Positions 1 to 13,030 are shown, counted from the stretch's first letter. The stretch: 64,000 bases of DNA from Tillus elongatus (GCA_964006375.1 OZ023263.1:132908454-132972453); one strand, 5' to 3'. Notes: generated by a model from the letters alone, not told the origin. Numbers and translations are program-made.

Positions 1-391
1 CGGTTACCTGCAATAGACGCTCCGCTGTGAGAACCGTAGTAACGTCTGTGCGAAATTACCAGTAAATTGTATGAACGTTCGTTGCGAGTGCCGCGTATAG
101 GAACTTTTAGGGACAACAAAGTAGGCGGAGTCTCACCTGGGCGCTGACTTGGCTGCTACACTGTGAACTACGCAAGCTCTTCACCATATTTCTAGCTACT
201 TAAATTGGCAAATACAATAACTGACAAGAAGAGCGTGGTGTCATTTCGATCGACACACTTCAGGGGGCAAAATAATAATAGAGAAGAAAAAAAAGGTTCT
301 GATAGGTGAAATGTAGCGTCGGTCAAACAATAGCTAATTGCGATTAGGTTACAGATCGAGCGTACTTATCACGAAATGTATGTAAATTTGA

Positions 392-407
392 GACCCTGAA
401 AAGAACC
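392..407 (-). promoter_or_regulatory. Histone mRNA 3' stem-loop (degenerate)
   Basis: The minus strand reads GGTTCTTTTCAGGGTC. This matches the metazoan histone 3'-processing hairpin (six-base stem, TTTC loop) with wobble pairs in the stem. It lies about 70 bp downstream of the H2B stop. Better copies are at 41636-41651 (minus) and 53909-53924 (plus). Confidence 0.7.
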
Positions 408-476
408 GACTTTTTTTCTCTCCAAGTTTTCCGTCTAATTTAATCCGACATAATTTAAAGGAACACATTTATTTAT

Positions 477-842
477 TTACTTCGAGCAGGTGTACTTGAT
501 AACCGGCTTCGTGACTTCGCTGACTGCGTGTTTGGCGAGTTCACCGGGCAGAAGGTGCCTGACAGCGGTCTCGATCTAACGGCTAGTTATCGTGGATCTG
601 TTGTTGTAATGAGCGAGCCTGAAGGCTTCGGCGGTGTTGCGCTCCAATATATGTCGTTGACGCAGCTGTCCATTTTGTTTGTAGCCTTACTGGAGTTACG
701 GGTTCGGCATGTACTTGCTTCAGTATTTGGTAAATATAAATTGCGTAACTCTCCTTCATCCTGCCGTTCTTTTTGTCGCCCTCGGAGGGCCTTCTGGGCC
801 TTGCAGGCCTTCTTAATCTTTACCTCTAGCCTTCGGTGGCAT
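477..842 (-). pseudogene. H2B: Histone H2B pseudogene, copy 1
   Basis: Read on the minus strand, the start MPPKARGK and the C-terminal part around ITSR (helix alpha-C region) are recognisable as nucleosomal H2B. The span of 366 bp is close to the family length of about 123 codons. The frame is broken: an indel gives a TAA after nine codons, and a TAG at 576-578 replaces a codon just after ITSR. The stop TAA is at 477-479. The 3' histone stem-loop and a TATA box upstream are still present, so this was a replication-dependent gene. It cannot encode a working histone. Confidence 0.85.
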
Positions 843-856
843 CTTGTCGTACAGTA

Positions 857-1210
857 AACAGAACAAACGTCGGAACGATAGTGACCGTCCGCTTTTCTTC
901 TTCTTTGGTCTTTAACTATATTTTTTGGTTCCTGCTTCCGTAAACCTTACCCTTGTAGTCATGTTTTCGGATTTTTTGTTGCCCTTTAAATGTGTGTCGA
1001 TTGTTATGACGGTCCGCACCGAAATCAACTTCGTTTTCGTTACGCGGCGCTGTGGACGTAGGTCACTCTCAACGAATCCGTCCCCGTCATTAGTGCCGGC
1101 CAACATCCATCTATAAAGTCATACTGCAATGGCCACAACACTTCCAGAGGTGACACGGCAGTGTATGTTTAAACAAATATTGACCACATTCTTCTCAGTT
1201 CGTAGTTCAG
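857..1210. promoter_or_regulatory. Divergent histone promoter (H2B side kept, partner gene missing)
   Basis: A TATA-like AACTATATTTTTT at 914-926 faces H2B on the minus strand. A second TATA (TATAAA at 1112-1117) faces right. Paired head-to-head promoters are usual for H2A-H2B in metazoan clusters. To the right, where H2A should begin, there is no H2A sequence, only inverted-arm DNA from about 1221. The interpretation as an H2A-H2B promoter is inference from layout. Confidence 0.6.
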
Positions 1211-1639
1211 CGTAGTTACAATGCAGCCGCAGCCAAGTCAGCGCCCAGGTGAGACTCCACCTACTTTGCTGTCCCTAAAACATCCTATAGGCGGCACTCG
1301 CAACGAACGTTCATGCGTTCTTTCTTTTCAATTATTATTTTGCCCTCTAAAGTCTGTCGATCGAAATGACACTACGCCCTTCTTTCTGTTATTGTATTTG
1401 CCTATTTGAGTAGTTCGAAATATTGTGAAGAGCCAGCGTAGTTCACAGTGCAGCCGCAGTCAAGTCAGCGCCCACCTACTTTGTAGACCCTAAAACATCG
1501 CATAGGCGACACTCCCAACGAACATTCATACGATTTAGTGGTAATTTCACACAGACGTTACTCCGGTTCTCACGACGGAGCGTCTATTAAAAGTAACCAA
1601 CCGTAGACTTCACGCTTGTTTTTTTCTCTCGTTACGTAT

Positions 1640-2040
1640 GGATCCAGTATCCGCCCTACCCTTGTTAACGTTGCTGGAAACCAGACTTCCCTTCCCTCCA
1701 GGTCGAGATTATCCACTAAACATCCCCTTGAAACCTAGAGAGGTGTCGGAAACCACTCGCTGGCTGGTTAGGGACTTCACCACGTCCCTAACTCTTGTTG
1801 TTTTAAAAGATTCTACATCCTGTCTTTATCCTCTTTTGACTGCGTAATTTCTACGACTTCTATCCCCACAGTATTCCACACCCTTTCACTTCCACACATA
1901 TGCTCCACAACATTCCTTCTCGCCTTCGTAGATTCAATTCTGATATTGGCGATGTTTGCATTCCACCAATGCGCACCTGCTGCCTTTCTGTTTCCTCTTG
2001 AAGCACACCTCACACGCTCTTTCTAGTGCTCTATTCATGT
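1640..2040 (-). pseudogene. R1-like LINE 3'-terminal fragment
   Basis: On the minus strand this matches the segment at 16840-17050 that follows an R1-type C-terminal zinc motif. It includes the phrase VVEHMCGSERVWNT and a 3' part ending in the GGATCC sequence next to the H2B cassette arm. It is a truncated, frame-broken tail of a non-LTR retrotransposon. A second copy is at 6183-6580. Confidence 0.55.
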
Positions 2041-2044
2041 CTTT

Positions 2045-2216
2045 GACATTACCTTTGTGGCTTTTCTGCTTTCTACCGTAGATGGATCTTTGGATTCCCT
2101 GTACTTGGAGCAATCAAATAAAAACATGGGATATTTTTCGAAAGTTTTGTAATCCAAAGTTGGGGTTTTCTACCAACATATGAGCGTTGAAATTCAGTCA
2201 CGTTTCTATATAGAAA
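2045..2216 (-). pseudogene. Polinton capsid C-terminal fragment (short)
   Basis: The minus strand carries degenerate remains of the capsid C-terminal segment seen better at 28609-28887: a YVGR-like stretch, then a segment matching the region around PMFVFDCSK. It ends abruptly at about 2216, where the next LINE relic begins. In the tandem copy this same piece becomes one arm of the 6586-6911 palindrome. Confidence 0.5.
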
Positions 2217-4525
2217 TAGTTGCTAGTCGCTGAAGAGTAAAAAACTGGGAGAAGGATGGCATAGATGCGTGTAAGGAAATTAGTATAGTTCCTAAGTGCC
2301 ATAGATGCTATAAATAGACATATTAGCATAGGAATGCAAAACAAAAGACGTAGAAGAAGTATGCCACAAATGTCATGGGATAGGTCACAACAGAAGGGAA
2401 TGGGAAAATATGCAGCGATGCAATTTATGCGATGCTGAGGGGCACAGGACAGATTCTGTGAACTGTGCTAAGTACAGTGAACATGTACAGGCGCTAGAAA
2501 AGGAGAATACGGAAAGATTAACATAATTAAAATGAAGGTGCTTCAAGTGATTGTGGATAGGAGGGAAAGGGGCGTTGGATTTATTAATAAACTAATGTAA
2601 TAGGGAAGACATGTTAACAATAACAGCTGAACCCAACAAGCGCATGGCTGTGGCAAACGCCAAATGGGTAACAGGCGAAAATGTAGATGCAGCGATATAT
2701 ATTACGATTATCAAAACATAAGTATACAGAACGGGAGAGGGTAAAGGCTATGTATGAATTGAAATGATTCACATATTTCTGTATATCTGCTATGTAACAA
2801 CTGCAATTGGCGAAGAAAACTTCTAGAAATTTCAACCTTCTTCAACAGAGACGTTAGGCAACATAAGTAGAAGATATTAATTGGGGTGGATTTCAGTGCG
2901 AAAGCCTATAGTTGGGGCTGGACAAGAGAAGACAAAAGGAGACAAGTGTTGATAGAATGGTTGTGCCAGGCGGACTATATTATACTGAATGATGCTAGAC
3001 TTACAACGTTTAAAAAGAATGGTGGATCGTCATATATCGACGTAACCATGTGCTCGTCAGATCTGCAGAGATACGTGAGAGGATAGCATGTGGAGAACGA
3101 CGCGAACCTGTGCCCTTAAGTAGTGACCAGCAAACCGAAACAATCAAAGACGAAAATGACGAAAAAAAAAGGGAAACTTCTAGAAGAAAAGCAAAAGAAT
3201 AGAGCACTAGAAAGAGCTTTTGAGGTGTGCTTGATGAGGAAACAGAAATGCGTCGGGTGCGCATTGGTGTAATGAATACATCGCCAAAATCAGAATTGAA
3301 TCTACGAAGGCAGGAAGGAACGCCACTAGAAGCAATAGGAAAAAACATCACAAGTAATGATAGAGAGGAAGGCACAGGATTTATACAGGAAAAGCAGAAA
3401 GAAATTAAAGACAGCAATAACAAAGGCAATGAAACAGGTTGGCACTCTCTTTGTTAAAGAAATAGATGATGATATTTGGCGACTAGGGTAGAAGATTGTC
3501 ACAAGTAAAATTGGTACAAGAACACTAATGACAATAAGGGAAGACGTACAAAATAAGATAGCCCAGGAATTGTTCCCTAAACACGAAATCAAAAAATGGC
3601 CGAGAGTAGAGGTCGGAGATATTTTACCCTCTATACATGAAGTGAAGCAGGCCGAAGAATGAAATCCGTAAAATTGCAGGCCTTTATGTTATACTGATCA
3701 AGGTAGGCAATAGCAGAACAGGAATCGGAGATATGTCAGGTTTGATAAATAAACTAATCAGTGATGGAAGTTTCTCGCCAGAATAAAAGACTGCTCGATT
3801 CGTGTTATTGGAGAAGCCACAGTTAACAGGAGAAAAGAAGTCATATAGAACTATATTCCTGGAAGAGGGAATAGCAAAATTATATGAATATCTAATAAAT
3901 AACACACTAAAAAAGAGGCGTTCGACGATGGATGCTGTAAAAAAGGTACAGAACATGACAAGGAAAGAAGGCAATAAAAACAGGTTTCTGGACTTGGTAA
4001 CACTGGATGTAAAAAATGTATTCGATACAGCACCATGGAGAGACATATACGAAGTGTCAAGAAAGAGGCACGTTGAGCCATATTTGCTGAAAATAGTCTG
4101 TAGTTACCTGGACAACAGATTGGACTGATTGGACAGAAATATCGGATGCATGCTAGATGTGGCGTGCATCAGGGGTCAGTCATAGGACCAACATTGTCGA
4201 ACATGTATTACAATAAGATCTTTAGTCTGGAGTCCGTAAACAACACGGCTATTATAGGGTATGCAGATCATTAGGCGGTGATTGTAAGCGGAGGAAAAAT
4301 AATATCAACTGGTCAGTGGCAAGGGTGGAAAACTGTATGCGAAATAGTGGTCTAGGACTTGAGCCTCACAAAACTGAAAGTATAGTGCTAGTGGGACGAA
4401 GAGCACTGAGAACAGTAACCGTCAAGTTGGGGAATGCAGAAATTTGTGGTCTTAACTCTTTATGGTGTCGAGCAACGTTAACAAGGGTTGGGCGGATACT
4501 GGATCCAAAAGTGACGAGAGAATAA
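2217..4525 (+). pseudogene. R1-like non-LTR retrotransposon relic (gag knuckles, endonuclease, RT)
   Basis: Three parts appear in LINE order. At about 2350-2480, CCHC knuckles are visible (CHKCHGIGH with the final Cys replaced by Trp, then CNLCDAEGH with a Cys at 2475). At about 2885-3110 lies the C-terminal half of an AP-like endonuclease, ending SSYIDVTMCSSDLQRYVRGW. At 3460-4500 are RT pieces: a GFRKKRSTMDAV-type motif near 3920, LVTLDVKNVFD near 3995, a YADH remnant in place of YxDD near 4260, and LEPHKTESIVLVGRR near 4355. Many stops and frameshifts make it dead. The arrangement and C-terminal sequence favour the R1 side of the LINE tree, but exact clade assignment needs a phylogeny. Confidence 0.75.
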
Positions 4526-6165
4526 AACGAGCGTGAAGTCTACGGTCGGTTACCTGCAATAGACGCTCCGCTGTGAGAACCGTAGTAACGTCTGTGCGAA
4601 ATTACCAGTAAATTGTATGAACGTTCGTTGCGAGTGCCGCGTATAGGAACTTTTAGGGACAACAAAGTAGGCGGAGTCTCACCTGGGCGCTGACTTGGCT
4701 GCTACACTGTGAACTACGCTGGCTCTTCACCATATTTCTAGCTACTTAAATTGGCAAATACAATAACTGACAAGAAGAGCGTGGTGTCATTTCGATCGAC
4801 ACACTTCAGGGGGCAAAATAATAATAGAGAAGAAAAAAAGGTTCTGATAGGTGAAATGTAGCGTCGGTCAAACAATAGCTAATTGCGATTAGGTTACAGA
4901 TCGAGCGTACTTATCACGAAATGTATGTAAATTTGAGACCCTGAAAAGAACCGACTTTTTTTCTCTCCAAGTTTTCCGTCTAATTTAATCCGACATAATT
5001 TAAAGGAACACATTTATTTATTTACTTCGAGCAGGTGTACTTGATAACCGGCTTCGTGACTTCGCTGACTGCGTGTTTGGCGAGTTCACCGGGCAGAAGG
5101 TGCCTGACAGCGGTCTCGATCTAACGGCTAGTTATCGTGGATCTGTTGTTGTAATGAGCGAGCCTGAAGGCTTCGGCGGTGTTGCGCTCCAATATATGTC
5201 GTTGACGCAGCTGTCCATTTTGTTTGTAGCCTTACTGGAGTTACGGGGTCGGCATGTACTTGCTTCAGTATTTGGTAAATATAAATTGCGTAACTCTCCT
5301 TCATCCTGCCGTTCTTTTTGTCGCCCTCGGAGGGCCTTCTGGGCCTTGCAGGCCTTCTTAATCTTTACCTCTAGCCTTCGGTGGCATCTTGTCGTACAGT
5401 AAACAGAACAAACGTCGGAACGATAGTGACCGTCCGCTTTTCTTCTTCTTTGGTCTTTAACTATATTTTTTGGTTCCTGCTTCCGTAAACCTTACCCTTG
5501 TAGTCATGTTTTCGGATTTTTTGTTGCCCTTTAAATGTGTGTCGATTGTTATGACGGTCCGCACCGAAATCAACTTCGTTTTTGTTACGCGGCGCTGTGG
5601 ACGTAGGTCACTCTCAACGAATCCGTCCCCGTCATTAGTGCCGGCCAACATCCATCTATAAAGTCATACTGCAATGGCCACAACACTTCCAGAGGTGACA
5701 CGGCAGTGTATGTTTAAACAAATATTGACCACATTCTTCTCAGTTCGTAGTTCAGCGTAGTTACAATGCAGCCGCAGCCAAGTCAGCGCCCAGGTGAGAC
5801 TCCACCTACTTTGCTGTCCCTAAAACATCCTATAGGCGGCACTCGCAACGAACGTTCATGCGTTCTTTCTTTTCAATTATTATTTTGCCCTCTAAAGTCT
5901 GTCGATCGAAATGACACTACGCCCTTCTTTCTGTTATTGTATTTGCCTATTTGAGTAGTTCGAAATATTGTGAAGAGCCAGCGTAGTTCACAGTGCAGCC
6001 GCAGTCAAGTCAGCGCCCACCTACTTTGTAGACCCTAAAACATCGTATAGGCGACACTCCCAACGAACATTCATACGATTTAGTGGTAATTTCACACAGA
6101 CGTTACTCCGGTTCTCACGACGGAGCGTCTATTAAAAGTAACCAACCGTAGACTTCACGCTTGTT
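4526..6165. mobile_element. TIR-flanked histone H2B cassette, copy 2
   Basis: This is nearly identical to copy 1, shifted by about 4545 bp. The full left boundary is visible: R1-like sequence, then GGATCCAAAAGTGACGAGAG, then the arm. The stem-loop is at 4937-4952 and the divergent promoter at about 5402-5755. The near identity of the two units points to a recent tandem duplication of about 4.5 kb. Confidence 0.6.
5022..5387 (-). pseudogene. H2B: Histone H2B pseudogene, copy 2
   Basis: It carries the same lesions as copy 1 (early frameshift and the TAG, here at 5121-5123), so the gene was already dead before the tandem duplication. Only a few substitutions separate the two copies. Confidence 0.85.
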
Positions 6166-6585
6166 TTTTTCTCTCGTTACGTATGGATCCAGTATCCGCC
6201 CTACCCTTGTTAACGTTGCTGGAAACCAGACTTCCCTTCCCTCCAGGTCGAGATTATCCACTAAACATCCCCTTGAAACCTAGAGAGGTGTCGGAAACCA
6301 CTCGCTGGCATTGCTTCACCACGTCCCTAACTCTTGTTGTTTTAAAAGATTCTACATCCTGTCTTTATCCTCTTTTGACTGCGTAATTTCTACGACTTCT
6401 ATCCCCACAGTATTCCACACCCTTTCACTTCCACACATATGCTCCACAACATTCCTTCTCGCCTTCGTAGATTCAATTCTGATATTGGCGATGTTTGCAT
6501 TCCACCAATGCGCACCTGCTGCCTTTCTGTTTCCTCTTGAAGCACACCTCACACGCTCTTTCTAGTGCTCTATTCATGTCTTTGA
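6166..6585 (-). pseudogene. R1-like LINE 3'-terminal fragment, copy 2
   Basis: Direct copy of 1640-2040. A small local change (near 6310, compared with 1765) shortens it slightly. It continues into capsid-derived sequence at about 6590, as in copy 1. Confidence 0.55.
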
Positions 6586-6911
6586 CACTACCTTTGTGGC
6601 TTTTCTGCTTTCTACCGTAGATGGATCTTTGGATTCCCTGTACTTGGAGCAATCAAATAAAAACATGGGATATTTTTCGAAAGTTTTGTAATCCAAAGTT
6701 GGGGTTTTCTACCAACATATGAGCGTTGAAATTCAGTCACGTTTCTATATAGAAACGTGACTGAATTTCAACGCTCATATGTTGGTAGAAAACCCCAACT
6801 TTGGATTACAAAACTTTCGAAAAATATCCCATGTTTTTATTTGATTGCTCCAAGTACTGGGAATCCAAAGATCCATCTACGGTAGAAAGCAGAAAAGCCA
6901 CAAAGGTAGTG
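6586..6911. repeat. Near-perfect loop-less palindrome, 163-bp arms
   Basis: Left arm 6586-6748 and right arm 6749-6911 are reverse complements with about one mismatch (CCCTGTACT against CCCAGTACT). There is no spacer; the centre is GTTTCTATATAGAAAC. Both arms hold the same degenerate Polinton capsid C-terminal fragment. The first tandem copy has only one arm and continues into LINE sequence after 2216, so the palindrome arose at the breakpoint of copy 2. Confidence 0.9.
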
Positions 6912-6959
6912 CCATATGCCTTCTGTGGGGATTCGTTGAGAATTTAAGAGGAGTCTTAT

Positions 6960-7560
6960 ATATCCAATGCCTACATGATCAAAGTTGTTGATGTTTTTCT
7001 AACGGTATTCGATCGATCCGTTTGCAATATCACAATAAAATAGCTAGGTCGTTCAGTGTTTGAGGATGTTTTGATGGACCACAAGCATTTCGTTGAATTA
7101 TTCAAATTCGGTAATTCATACGTTTCCCATTTTCTATATGGTATCAGGATCTTTTCATTTAGGGCAATCGACTGTAATAATTGTTTCTGTATAACTTTGC
7201 TGAGGTGGATAAGTTTCACCTGCAGCGCCATGGATCAATGTAACTTTAATGCTTTATCAGCGTCGACTGCTCCAATCAAAATAAAGTAATTTCTTTCGCT
7301 CTGGGCTTTAGTTATTAGCTGTAAAAACACGCTTCTATAGTATTTGAAAATATTACACTAGCAGCAAGGAGGTATGCAGTAGCAAAAACGTCCATCCTTT
7401 AGCATTGTATTGTATGTAGCATGATGCCACCCGGCTTGAATTAGAGCTTTTGCTTCATAACTGTTTGCTTCCAAGAGTGTTCGATTTGCTGTAACTATAC
7501 CGGTATTTCTTGTGAGAAATACTGGTTCAGTAATCGGGCTGCTGCATTAGATGTTACTTG
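6960..7560 (-). pseudogene. Polinton major capsid protein fragment (N-terminal and central part)
   Basis: Minus-strand pieces in order: an N-terminal piece with NTGIVTANRTLLEANS and GWHHATYNTMLKDGRFCYC (7350-7510), then a piece near 7290 around LIGAVDADKALK, then a central piece with YRKWETYELPNLNNS and TERPSYFIVILQTDRSN (7000-7200). I recognise this as the double-jelly-roll capsid family that recurs in arthropod Polinton-like elements. Frames shift between pieces and the C-terminal part is missing here. The capsid would form the virion shell in an active element. Confidence 0.6.
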
Positions 7561-7574
7561 TACATACTTTCATT

Positions 7575-7857
7575 TTCTTATTATGCATCATGTGTGGCAT
7601 ACCGTAACCTGAAGTTATGGAAATAGGACGTGACTTAGCGCCTGCTTATTTTTTTATAATTGGTTTTACTACTGGTTGATATATGGGAGAACTGTTTCTT
7701 ATAGTGTCTTCTTGAGGATCGTTATCTTTTCTGTAAAGGCTAGTAGATTTCATGATATCTGCAAAATCAAGTAAACCTTGTGAATTTTTCATAGCAGCCG
7801 TAACACGTTTTCTCAAAAATATTAATTCCAATAGATGAGTAGTAACAAAAGTTCCAA
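7575..7857 (-). pseudogene. Unidentified Polinton-associated ORF fragment
   Basis: The minus strand reads through AAMKNSQGLLDFADIMKST, NDPQEDTIRNSS and, after a TAA, ITSGYGMPHMMHNKK. The same product appears at 29460-29720 and 36020-36260, where it is followed by a segment with VLVDRLRLLVASQAAGNN. It always sits next to capsid sequence. I do not recognise its function. Here it abuts a plus-strand capsid fragment head-on, marking an inversion. Confidence 0.45.
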
Positions 7858-8194
7858 CCATAATTTGAAAGCTATCCCCATTATTGAAAAATTTGTAACG
7901 GATCGATACAATAACGTTAGAAAATACATTCAAGATTTAAGACTTCACTTAAATTATAAGCAAATCCCCACAGAAGGTATGAATCTGAACTTTAACCAAG
8001 TAACATATATCGAGCGTTCGTATGTTGGTAGAGAATCAACACCTACCTTGAATTACAACGATTTTATAAAATACCCCATGTTTGTAATTGATAGCTCCAG
8101 GTACAGCGATTCCATAAGGCCAGCTCCGGTGGATATCAAATTGGAAATTAAAAGTACTAACAACTTTTTGACCACACTAAATGTTATTGTGTAA
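7835..8194 (+). pseudogene. Polinton major capsid protein C-terminal fragment
   Basis: An open stretch of about 119 codons carries NYKQIPTEGMNLNFNQ, SYVGRESTPT, PMFVIDSSRYSDS and APVDIKLEIKSTNN. These are the conserved C-terminal jelly-roll segments of the capsid family. Compared with 28609-28887, the sequence after STNNF is deleted. It runs in the opposite direction to the capsid piece just upstream. Confidence 0.6.
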
Positions 8195-8648
8195 TTTACG
8201 TGAGTGCGTCGTCCAGTACGCCCGGTCACAAACATCGTGCATATATAAAGAAAATCTACATTGCCATACATAGCTTTAAGATGAGGTTTGTAGATACACA
8301 AGGCTTCTGTGTAACAGAGTAGGCACCCAAAGAAGTAGTAATTTATAATAATTATGAATCTGCACATTATATGTTTAAGACAGCGAAACCGCTAGGTTTA
8401 TTCAATGCAAAATAGTTAAATATATCAAGTTGCTACAAAAAACACAGCATTTGGATTATAATTGTGGTAACGTTACTTCAGAAGAATTGCACAGAATAAT
8501 ATAAGAACTTAATATCGAAGAGTGGGTAGATAGAGTTTACGCAAAAGGTGTTATCATGAAAAGGTATATTAAAGAGGTGTTATTGAAATGTGATTACAGC
8601 GGGAATGTTATAAATTTGAAAAACGATGATGGTTGCCGAAACTTGTAG
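8195..8648 (+). pseudogene. Recurrent small Polinton gene with VYAKG motif, broken copy
   Basis: An N-terminal remnant reads around GFCVTE (near 8303-8330), then APKEVVIYN. The C-terminal part reads RVYAKGVIMKRYIKEV and ends INLKNDDGCRNL with TAG at 8646. At least five other copies occur (28204, 34758, 43043, 49200, 63536), always following the capsid gene on the same strand. I recognise it as a family that accompanies these elements, but its function is not known to me. Confidence 0.45.
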
Positions 8649-8799
8649 CAGACCATCCAATACGTTGTTGATTTTGATAAGTGAAAATGTATTTGTGGTA
8701 TTAGAAATTGTATGCTATTATTTACTTAAATTGTAAACTTGTTACATAAATAAAAGAACCATTGTAAAAGTAACATGTGTTTATTAGTTTTATTTTAAA

Positions 8800-9440
8800 A
8801 GACATTTATTAATATTCATCTCCAGTCACAAAAGACGTTCCAACCTCAATCTACTTACGCCTTCTGCAAAGTCCAATTCTGCAACTCTAAATTCCCTCGA
8901 TATCTATCTAGATATTTACATAATTAGTTGAAACTGTAACATTCTTTTGTTGAATGATTTCATTTGTTTTCTTTCTTTATTTTGAAGCTTATACAACCCA
9001 AACAATTCCAAGTTCATTTCAATTGCATCATGTTTAGCTGAAGCAACTTCAATGAGCTGCAAAAATACATGTTTCATAGTTTCAATGGATTTCTTCTATG
9101 TTACTGTTATTCGTATTAATTCGATAAGTAGCCATTCTATTTTGAAAGCTTCATTTATTCATAAGCACTTTTTCAACTACCCACGATTCACATACTTTTA
9201 ATTTGTATCCTTCATTGCGCAGATTTCCAGAGCACACACTGCTTTTCACCTGTAGCGAGCACGATTCACAATACTTCATATGATTTTCTTTGTGACAATG
9301 AAGGTTGCTTAACTACTAAAATAAAAAACAACATTTTCCGGGATAAACATTTATTAACAAACATTATTTGAGATAATTATTTTCCAATGAACTGTTACAG
9401 TTAACACAAAAGTATATTAACATATTTGTTATTATTATAC
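8800..9440 (-). pseudogene. Probable Polinton DNA polymerase B N-terminal fragment
   Basis: Minus-strand copy of the segment at 11070-11700, with broken frames. Recognisable parts are a CHLRNEGYKLKV-like zinc-finger remnant near 9200-9240, a segment matching KHDAIEMNLELFGLYKL near 8990-9040, and a tail matching VAELDFAEGVSRL near 8860-8890. I link this to the N-terminal extension of the protein-primed polymerase of Polinton-like elements. The polymerase catalytic domain is not present anywhere in the window. Confidence 0.45.
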
Positions 9441-9466
9441 GGTTAGACATATGAGAGAACCAGTTG

Positions 9467-9554
<88 letters not shown>
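9467..9554. repeat. (AT)n microsatellite
   Basis: About 88 bp of AT dinucleotide repeats at the edge of the inverted polymerase fragment. The matching plus-strand fragment has an (AT)n tract at the equivalent edge (10938-11068). Confidence 0.95.
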
Positions 9555-11700
<2,146 letters not shown>

Positions 11701-11887
11701 GGAGATGAAAATTAAAATGTCTTTTAAAATAAAACTAATAAATACATTTTTAATATATTTTAATATTTTCTCTGGCTTCAATGTGAAGCCAGTCTCTCTC
11801 TAATAAAACGAATGACAAATCCTTGAACAGAACGTCCTCAACTCCTGACCGTTTTGGTTAAGTGAAACCACTTAACGAAAAAAATTA
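11701..11887. other. Junction with short hairpin and Polinton ORF remnant
   Basis: A short palindrome TGGCTTCAATGTGAAGCCA lies at about 11773-11790. It is followed by TCTAATAAAACGAATGACAA, which also occurs at 44680-44740 at the end of another Polinton-associated ORF. Nothing else is recognised. Confidence 0.4.
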
Positions 11888-12198
11888 TGGACGCAGGAAG
11901 TGCGTTATGGTAGTGAATTTTCATAAAAATGTTTTTAATAACAAATATGTGTGTTTTTTTTAAGAAAGCAGGCATCAAATTTGGTTACCAGTATAACCTA
12001 TATAGTGAAAACAATGTGGCATGTTTCATCAAAATAACTTTATTGTGTGAAAATGCACAAAAATATCCAAAAGTAAACTTAAATTGTTCCCGAAAAAACA
12101 CGTTTCTATTCAACCTTATAGGTTAATAGCAAATTGAGCTGTTCAAATATGTAACATTTGATCAAAATTCGCTACCATAACGCACTTGCTGCGTCCAG
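11888..12198. mobile_element. MITE-like element with about 35-bp terminal inverted repeats
   Basis: The left end GGACGCAGGAAGTGCGTTAT is matched in inverse at the right end (ATAACGCACTTGCTGCGTCC), and pairing extends about 35 bp with three mismatches. The total is about 310 bp with no coding capacity. No clear target duplication is visible, so the superfamily is unknown. A scrap of the same end (TTATGGTAGCGAATTTTC) occurs near 26045. Confidence 0.6.
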
Positions 12199-12274
12199 AA
12201 TTTCTTTGCTTACAAACATGCATGCAATAACATAAGGCGTGTTTGAAAAAAAGGAAACCCAACCTACCTTGGAT

Positions 12275-13030
12275 TACAAAACCTTCGCAAAATATCCTAT
12301 AATTCTAATTCATCCAAGTACAGCGAATCCATAAAGCTATCTACGGTGGATATAAAATTGAAAATGGAAAGCACTAACAACATTCGAAGCTTTTCGATAA
12401 ATTCGGACGTTCTACAAATTTAAAACATCTAAACAGAATTGTTCAAAAACAAATGTCTCCGAAAAGTCTATAATGACGCTGTTTTACAAAAATATAAGTT
12501 TAGTAAGATCCTAGTAAACGTTCAGATTCTGTAAATAAATTTTTTTAAGATAATTTGAAAATTGTGTTTTAACATTAAGCCTACAACCGATTTTCACTTA
12601 ACTAGTGTTAAGTAAACATCAATTAGTCTCGAAACGCATATCAAGAAGTACATACAAATCAAACTTCGCAAAATATCCCATATTTCTAATTTATCCAAGT
12701 ACAGCAAATCCATAAAGTGGATATCAAATTGAAAATGGAAAGCACTAACAACATTCGAAGCCTTTCGATAAATTGGGACGTTCTACAAATTTAAAACATC
12801 TAAACAAAATTGTTCAAAGACAAATGTTTCCGAAGAGTCTATAGTGACGTTATTTAAAAAAATATAAGTTTAGTAAGATCCTATTGAACCTTCAGATTTT
12901 GTAAATATTTTTTTTAGATTATTTGAAAATTGTTTTTTAACATTAAGCCTACAATCGATTTTCACTTAACTAGTATTAAGTAAACATCAATTAGTCTCGA
13001 AACGCATATACAGAAGTACATACACATCAA
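12275..13030. repeat. Two-copy tandem repeat (~375 bp) with capsid-derived sequence
   Basis: Copies at about 12283-12656 and 12665-13025 share AGCACTAACAACATTCGAAG and AAACATCAATTAGTCTCGAA. Each begins with a degraded capsid C-terminal piece (plus strand, around KTFAKYPI and LKMESTNN), then a short segment reading FGRSTNLKHLNRIVQKQM that also occurs inverted at 32900-32980. Copies differ by roughly 8-10 per cent, so the duplication is not very recent. Confidence 0.7.

Larger units (their letters stand above)
1..1620. mobile_element. TIR-flanked histone H2B cassette, copy 1 (left end cut by window)
   Basis: Two arms of about 270-300 bp in opposite orientation flank an H2B pseudogene and its promoter. 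The left arm is about 1-285 and the right arm about 1330-1620. Both arms share the ends CGGTTACCTG..AATAGACGCTCCG and the inner landmark GTGTCATTTCGATCGACA. An extra partial arm copy lies at 1221-1330. Left and right outer ends are both followed, in other copies, by the same R1-like 3' sequence. Four other copies occur in the window. This could be a transposon that captured a histone gene, or a histone repeat unit bounded by inverted LINE-derived sequence. No transposase is seen and I could not define a target duplication. Confidence 0.6.

Noticed and set aside
528..857. 109-codon plus-strand ORF (also at 5073-5402)
   Set aside because: Antisense of the H2B pseudogene, whose minus-strand protein is recognisable.
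1638..1847. Plus-strand ORF beginning MDPVSALPLL
   Set aside because: Antisense of the R1-like 3' tail. Same for 6183-6386 and 50094-50312.
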